Positions 30,551 through 33,096 of a stretch of DNA of 33,096 nt are shown here, in pieces. The stretch is taken from the NCBI GenBank assembly GCA_031365665.1, contig JANLYO010000230.1, forward strand, positions 1 through 33,096. The letters run 5' to 3'. The position numbers and the translations under genes were made by a program. How positions within the stretch are numbered: position 1 is the stretch's first letter; each line of letters begins with the position of its first letter. The stretch comes from JANYCG01 sp031365665. GTDB lineage: Bacteria; Pseudomonadota; Gammaproteobacteria; Burkholderiales; Burkholderiaceae_C. The notes beneath the pieces were generated by a model, which was not told the DNA's origin, did not search any database, and saw only the letters and a list, made by a program, of their open reading frames with translations.

Positions 30551-32089
30551 ATGAAACCCACCGTGCATTTCAAAGGGCAACGCATTGACCCGGACGTGTT
30601 TTTCCGGCGCTACTTGCAATCGGCGGCGGCGCTGCGGGCCTGCGGCGTGGGCGAAGGGGATGTCGTTGCGCTGATGTTGCCCAACAGCCCGCTGGCGTTG
30701 GAGCTGACACTGGCCGCCCGCTGGATTGGCGCCCACTGGTGCCCCGTCAACTGGCACTTCAAGACCGATGAAGTGCAACACATCCTGACCGACAGCGGTG
30801 CGAAAATTTTCATCGCCGAAGCCAGTTTGCTCGCTGGTCTGGAGGGTCTGAAACTGGGCGCGGCCAGGAGTTTTGCCACCGGTTCAAACGCGCCCTCCAC
30901 CGCCACCACCGACGCCACGCCAACGCATATCGGAGGCACTTGGGAAAGTTTCCGCGAAGCCAGCACAGCGCGTCAAACTGAAGCGTCCACACCCCAAACT
31001 GTGCTACAAAGTCCGCCCAGAAGTGCGATGTTCTATACCTCGGGCACCACGGGCCGGCCCAAAGGCATCCGCCGCGCAGCGTCCACCCCGCAGCAGGTGC
31101 AAGCCGGCTTGGCCCTGTTGCGCCATTGCATGGGTTTTGAGCCGGGCATGCGTGCTTTGGTCAGCGCGCCGATGTATCACAGCGCGCCGAATTCCTACGC
31201 CATTGGCTCTTCGCTTGAAAGTGCTGAACTTTTCATCGAAGAGCGCTTCGATGCCGAGGACACCTTGCGCATGATCGATCAACTGCGCCTCACCCACGCC
31301 TACCTGGTGCCCACGATGTACGTGCGCATGTTGCGCCTGCCCGAAGCCGTGCGCCAGCGCTACGACCTCAGCAGCATGAAGTTTGTCGGCTCCACGGGCT
31401 CGCCGTGTCCGCCCGACGTGAAGCGCCAGATGATCGAGTGGTGGGGCCCGGTGATCCACGAATCCTACGGTTCCAGCGAGCTCGGCTACATGACCCGGCT
31501 CGACAGCGAGGAGGCCCTGCGCAAGCCCGCCTCGGCGGGCAAGGCGCTGCCTGGCGTGCGGATCGAAATACTTGGAAAAAACGGCGAAATTCTTCCGGCG
31601 GGCCAGGCTGGCCCCATCTATGTGCACCATAGCGCGTTGGCAGATTTCACCTACAACGGCAATGACGCCGCGCGCCGCGCGATGGAAGTCAACGGCCTCA
31701 AGACCATGGGCGATATTGGCTACCTGGACGAAGATGGCTTCCTTTTCATCGTCGATCGCTTGGCCGACATGGTGATCAGCGGCGGGGTGAACATCTATCC
31801 TGCCGAGATTGAAGCGGCCTTGCAGATGATGCCCGGCGTGGCCGATTGTGCCGTATTTGGCATTCCAGACGACGAGTTTGGCGAGACGCTGGCCTGTGCC
31901 ATCCAGCCTTCGGTGGGCGCGGCTTTGCAGGTCGCCGACATTGAGGTTTACCTGGGCGCGAAGCTGGCACGCTACAAGTTGCCCAGGCACTTCACTTTTC
32001 ACGACGCTTTGCCGCGCGAAGACACAGGGAAAATTTTCAAACGCAAACTGCGTGAACCGTATTGGGTCGGCAAAACCCGGCAAGTCTGA
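30551..32089 (+). CDS. AMP-forming acyl-CoA synthetase (AMP-binding family)
   Basis: The product has 512 residues from ATG 30551, where the sequence becomes family-like ('MKPTVHFKGQRIDPDVFF'); the frame is open from 30470, but the extra 27 residues are unlike an enzyme start. It activates a carboxylic acid with ATP and forms the CoA thioester. Motifs: 'YTSGTTGRPKGIRRA' (P-loop, 162-176), 'YGSSELGYM', 'GDIGYLDEDGFLFIVDRLAD', 'GGVNIYPAEIEAAL' and the catalytic Lys in 'REDTGKIFKRKLRE'. The residues about 105-155 form a long Ala/Thr/Ser-rich loop. The acid substrate is unknown. It follows the tRNA and faces ureD. Confidence 0.94.
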   Translation: MKPTVHFKGQRIDPDVFFRRYLQSAAALRACGVGEGDVVALMLPNSPLALELTLAARWIGAHWCPVNWHFKTDEVQHILTDSGAKIFIAEASLLAGLEGLKLGAARSFATGSNAPSTATTDATPTHIGGTWESFREASTARQTEASTPQTVLQSPPRSAMFYTSGTTGRPKGIRRAASTPQQVQAGLALLRHCMGFEPGMRALVSAPMYHSAPNSYAIGSSLESAELFIEERFDAEDTLRMIDQLRLTHAYLVPTMYVRMLRLPEAVRQRYDLSSMKFVGSTGSPCPPDVKRQMIEWWGPVIHESYGSSELGYMTRLDSEEALRKPASAGKALPGVRIEILGKNGEILPAGQAGPIYVHHSALADFTYNGNDAARRAMEVNGLKTMGDIGYLDEDGFLFIVDRLADMVISGGVNIYPAEIEAALQMMPGVADCAVFGIPDDEFGETLACAIQPSVGAALQVADIEVYLGAKLARYKLPRHFTFHDALPREDTGKIFKRKLREPYWVGKTRQV

Positions 32090-32128
32090 CGTCCGAAAAT
32101 TTGACGACTCGCTACACAAAGTGAAGCG

Positions 32129-32959
32129 TTAAGTCGACCAAATGCGAGGGCTAGTACCGGCTATTCCCCAAGCCTCAGTGCGCCACGCCGCCCAAACGGT
32201 TTTGAGCAGTTGCATGGCCGGCTCGACGAGCGGGGCGAGCGCACGCAGCACGACGACTTGCTCATTCGGGCTGGTCGCACCTGCCGTCGCATGCAAGGCA
32301 TGGCCAGCGATCAACTCGCGTGCCACATCCAGCAGTCTTTGTTTGCGGGTGCGGTCAATTTTTGTGCCGCCCACAAAAAAAAGTGCCGCCATGCAACTGT
32401 GGCCTGCCAAGCCCTGGGGACCCCGTAGCAAACGCGTATCCAGCGCGTCCATACGGCCGCGCTCCAGCCACACGCCGGGCACTTCAATATGCTGGGTAAA
32501 ACTGCCCAGCACAAAGGGCGCCTGGGCGTTAGGCAACCCCAGGGCCGTGACATCCCAGCCGATGAATTCAGCCTCGTTCGACAGCTCAATCCGCAGCCGG
32601 TTTTCTGCAATGCACCCGCTGTAACACAGCGCCTCCAGCGGCAACCATTCCAAGCGCGCCGCGTCGCTGAGCTGGACACGCGTGCTTTGTCGGGCTAAGG
32701 TGCCGTCAGAGCGGTAAAAGCGTGTGGCACCCGGTGTTGTGATCAGCCCGTGCGCGTTACCGTCGGCGGTGATGTCGATCGCCAGCGTGTCACCCGCCGC
32801 CAGACCGCCTGGCGGGTGCACCAGCACGTTGTGGCAAACGCCGTCGCCCTCCGGGTACAGGCTTTGCAGGATGCGCAAGGGGCCTTCGTGCGAAAAACGC
32901 GCAATGGTTTTTCCTGCTTCACGTGTGTAGCCCAGCCTCAGGCTGGCATGCCAGGCCAT
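32129..32959 (-). CDS. ureD: Urease accessory protein UreD
   Basis: The product has 276 residues from ATG 32959. UreD binds apo-urease with UreF and UreG and helps insert nickel. Family blocks are clear: 'GPLRILQSLYPEGDGVCHNV', 'PPGGLAAGDTLAIDI', 'LITTPGATRFYRS', 'LEWLPLEALCYSGC' and 'RGRMDALDTRLLRG'. The structural urease genes are not in the window; they should lie downstream on the minus strand if the usual order held, but the acyl-CoA synthetase occupies that space convergently. ureD is therefore either the last gene of its operon or detached. Confidence 0.95.
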   Translation of the reverse strand: MAWHASLRLGYTREAGKTIARFSHEGPLRILQSLYPEGDGVCHNVLVHPPGGLAAGDTLAIDITADGNAHGLITTPGATRFYRSDGTLARQSTRVQLSDAARLEWLPLEALCYSGCIAENRLRIELSNEAEFIGWDVTALGLPNAQAPFVLGSFTQHIEVPGVWLERGRMDALDTRLLRGPQGLAGHSCMAALFFVGGTKIDRTRKQRLLDVARELIAGHALHATAGATSPNEQVVVLRALAPLVEPAMQLLKTVWAAWRTEAWGIAGTSPRIWST

Positions 32960-32992
32960 GGGTCTAGCCCAGCCAAATTTGCGGGTTCACCA

Positions 32993-33094
32993 TCAAGTGT
33001 TTTGGGAACCCCGATGCGCCCAGCCTGTGGTGTGGTTTTCAATGGCGCTGAAAAGCTCGTACATCGCCATCGCCATCGCGCCCACCACCACCAG
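32993..33094 (-). CDS. C-terminal end of an unidentified, possibly membrane, protein (cut by window edge)
   Basis: The frame is open from the right edge to TGA at 32995-32993, giving 33 residues: a hydrophobic 'LVVVGAMAMAMYELFSAI' followed by a polar tail 'ENHTTGWAHRGSQNT'. A GCGATG triplication encodes the MAMAM part. It lies 33 bases before ureD on the same strand. The other two minus-strand frames are closed or very short here. Nothing identifies the family. Confidence 0.45.
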   Translation of the reverse strand: MVVVGAMAMAMYELFSAIENHTTGWAHRGSQNT

Positions 33095-33096
33095 CC

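Noticed and set aside
32964..32993. Tiny frame encoding MVNPQIWLG ahead of ureD
   Set aside because: It is only nine codons, lacks a ribosome site, and is closed upstream by a stop; there is no evidence for a leader peptide.
1..33096. CRISPR arrays, insertion sequences, integrases and rRNA genes
   Set aside because: No regularly spaced direct repeats, no transposase or integrase motifs and no rRNA-like sequence were seen.

Overview
The window is chromosomal DNA from a betaproteobacterium of the order Burkholderiales, most likely family Comamonadaceae (Rhodoferax/Polaromonas-like). This rests on protein character, GC-rich coding DNA with short AT-rich spacers, and gene order: rsmD-coaD, TPR protein-lolB-ispE-tRNA-Gln-prs-rplY-pth, mutM-GTPase-mutY-rapZ, and nadK-recN divergent from hrcA. 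No database search was possible. Names rest on motifs, length and context.

Layout. Positions 1-1853 hold the end of one M16 peptidase and a complete second M16 protein that lacks the zinc site. Positions 1909-2544 hold an HI1419/HI1420-type toxin-antitoxin pair whose toxin is frameshifted at a run of seven G; the antitoxin overlaps rsmD. rsmD and coaD follow on the + strand to 3722. Positions 3986-14770 are a minus-strand block. It encodes a complete peptide/nickel-type ABC transporter (two permeases, two ATPases, a binding protein), an amidase, a TTC38-like TPR protein and an alpha/beta hydrolase. A C5-cytosine methyltransferase and HNH endonuclease pair sits inside this block, between the last ATPase and the binding protein.

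From 14827 the housekeeping backbone resumes with a YfhL-type ferredoxin on +. On the minus strand come a DUF4124 protein, pth, rplY, prs, tRNA-Gln, ispE, lolB and a large TPR protein. mutM, a dynamin-like GTPase and mutY run on +. rapZ, recN and nadK run on minus. hrcA, a CAU-anticodon tRNA and an AMP-forming acyl-CoA synthetase run on +. The window ends with ureD and the tail of an unidentified membrane protein, both on minus.

How the genes work together. The 4-15 kb block looks like an uptake-and-hydrolysis unit for an amide or peptide-like compound: the transporter imports it, and the amidase and hydrolase break it down. The restriction-modification pair is probably a later arrival that uses the transporter's transcript. 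The remainder is core metabolism and information processing: CoA, NAD(P), PRPP and isoprenoid precursors, outer-membrane lipoprotein sorting, 8-oxoguanine repair, recombination, heat-shock control and translation.

The most unusual points are the frameshifted toxin, the restriction-modification pair inside a transporter operon, the dynamin-like GTPase with an altered P-loop between mutM and mutY, the TTC38-like protein, and several undescribed inverted repeats in spacers.
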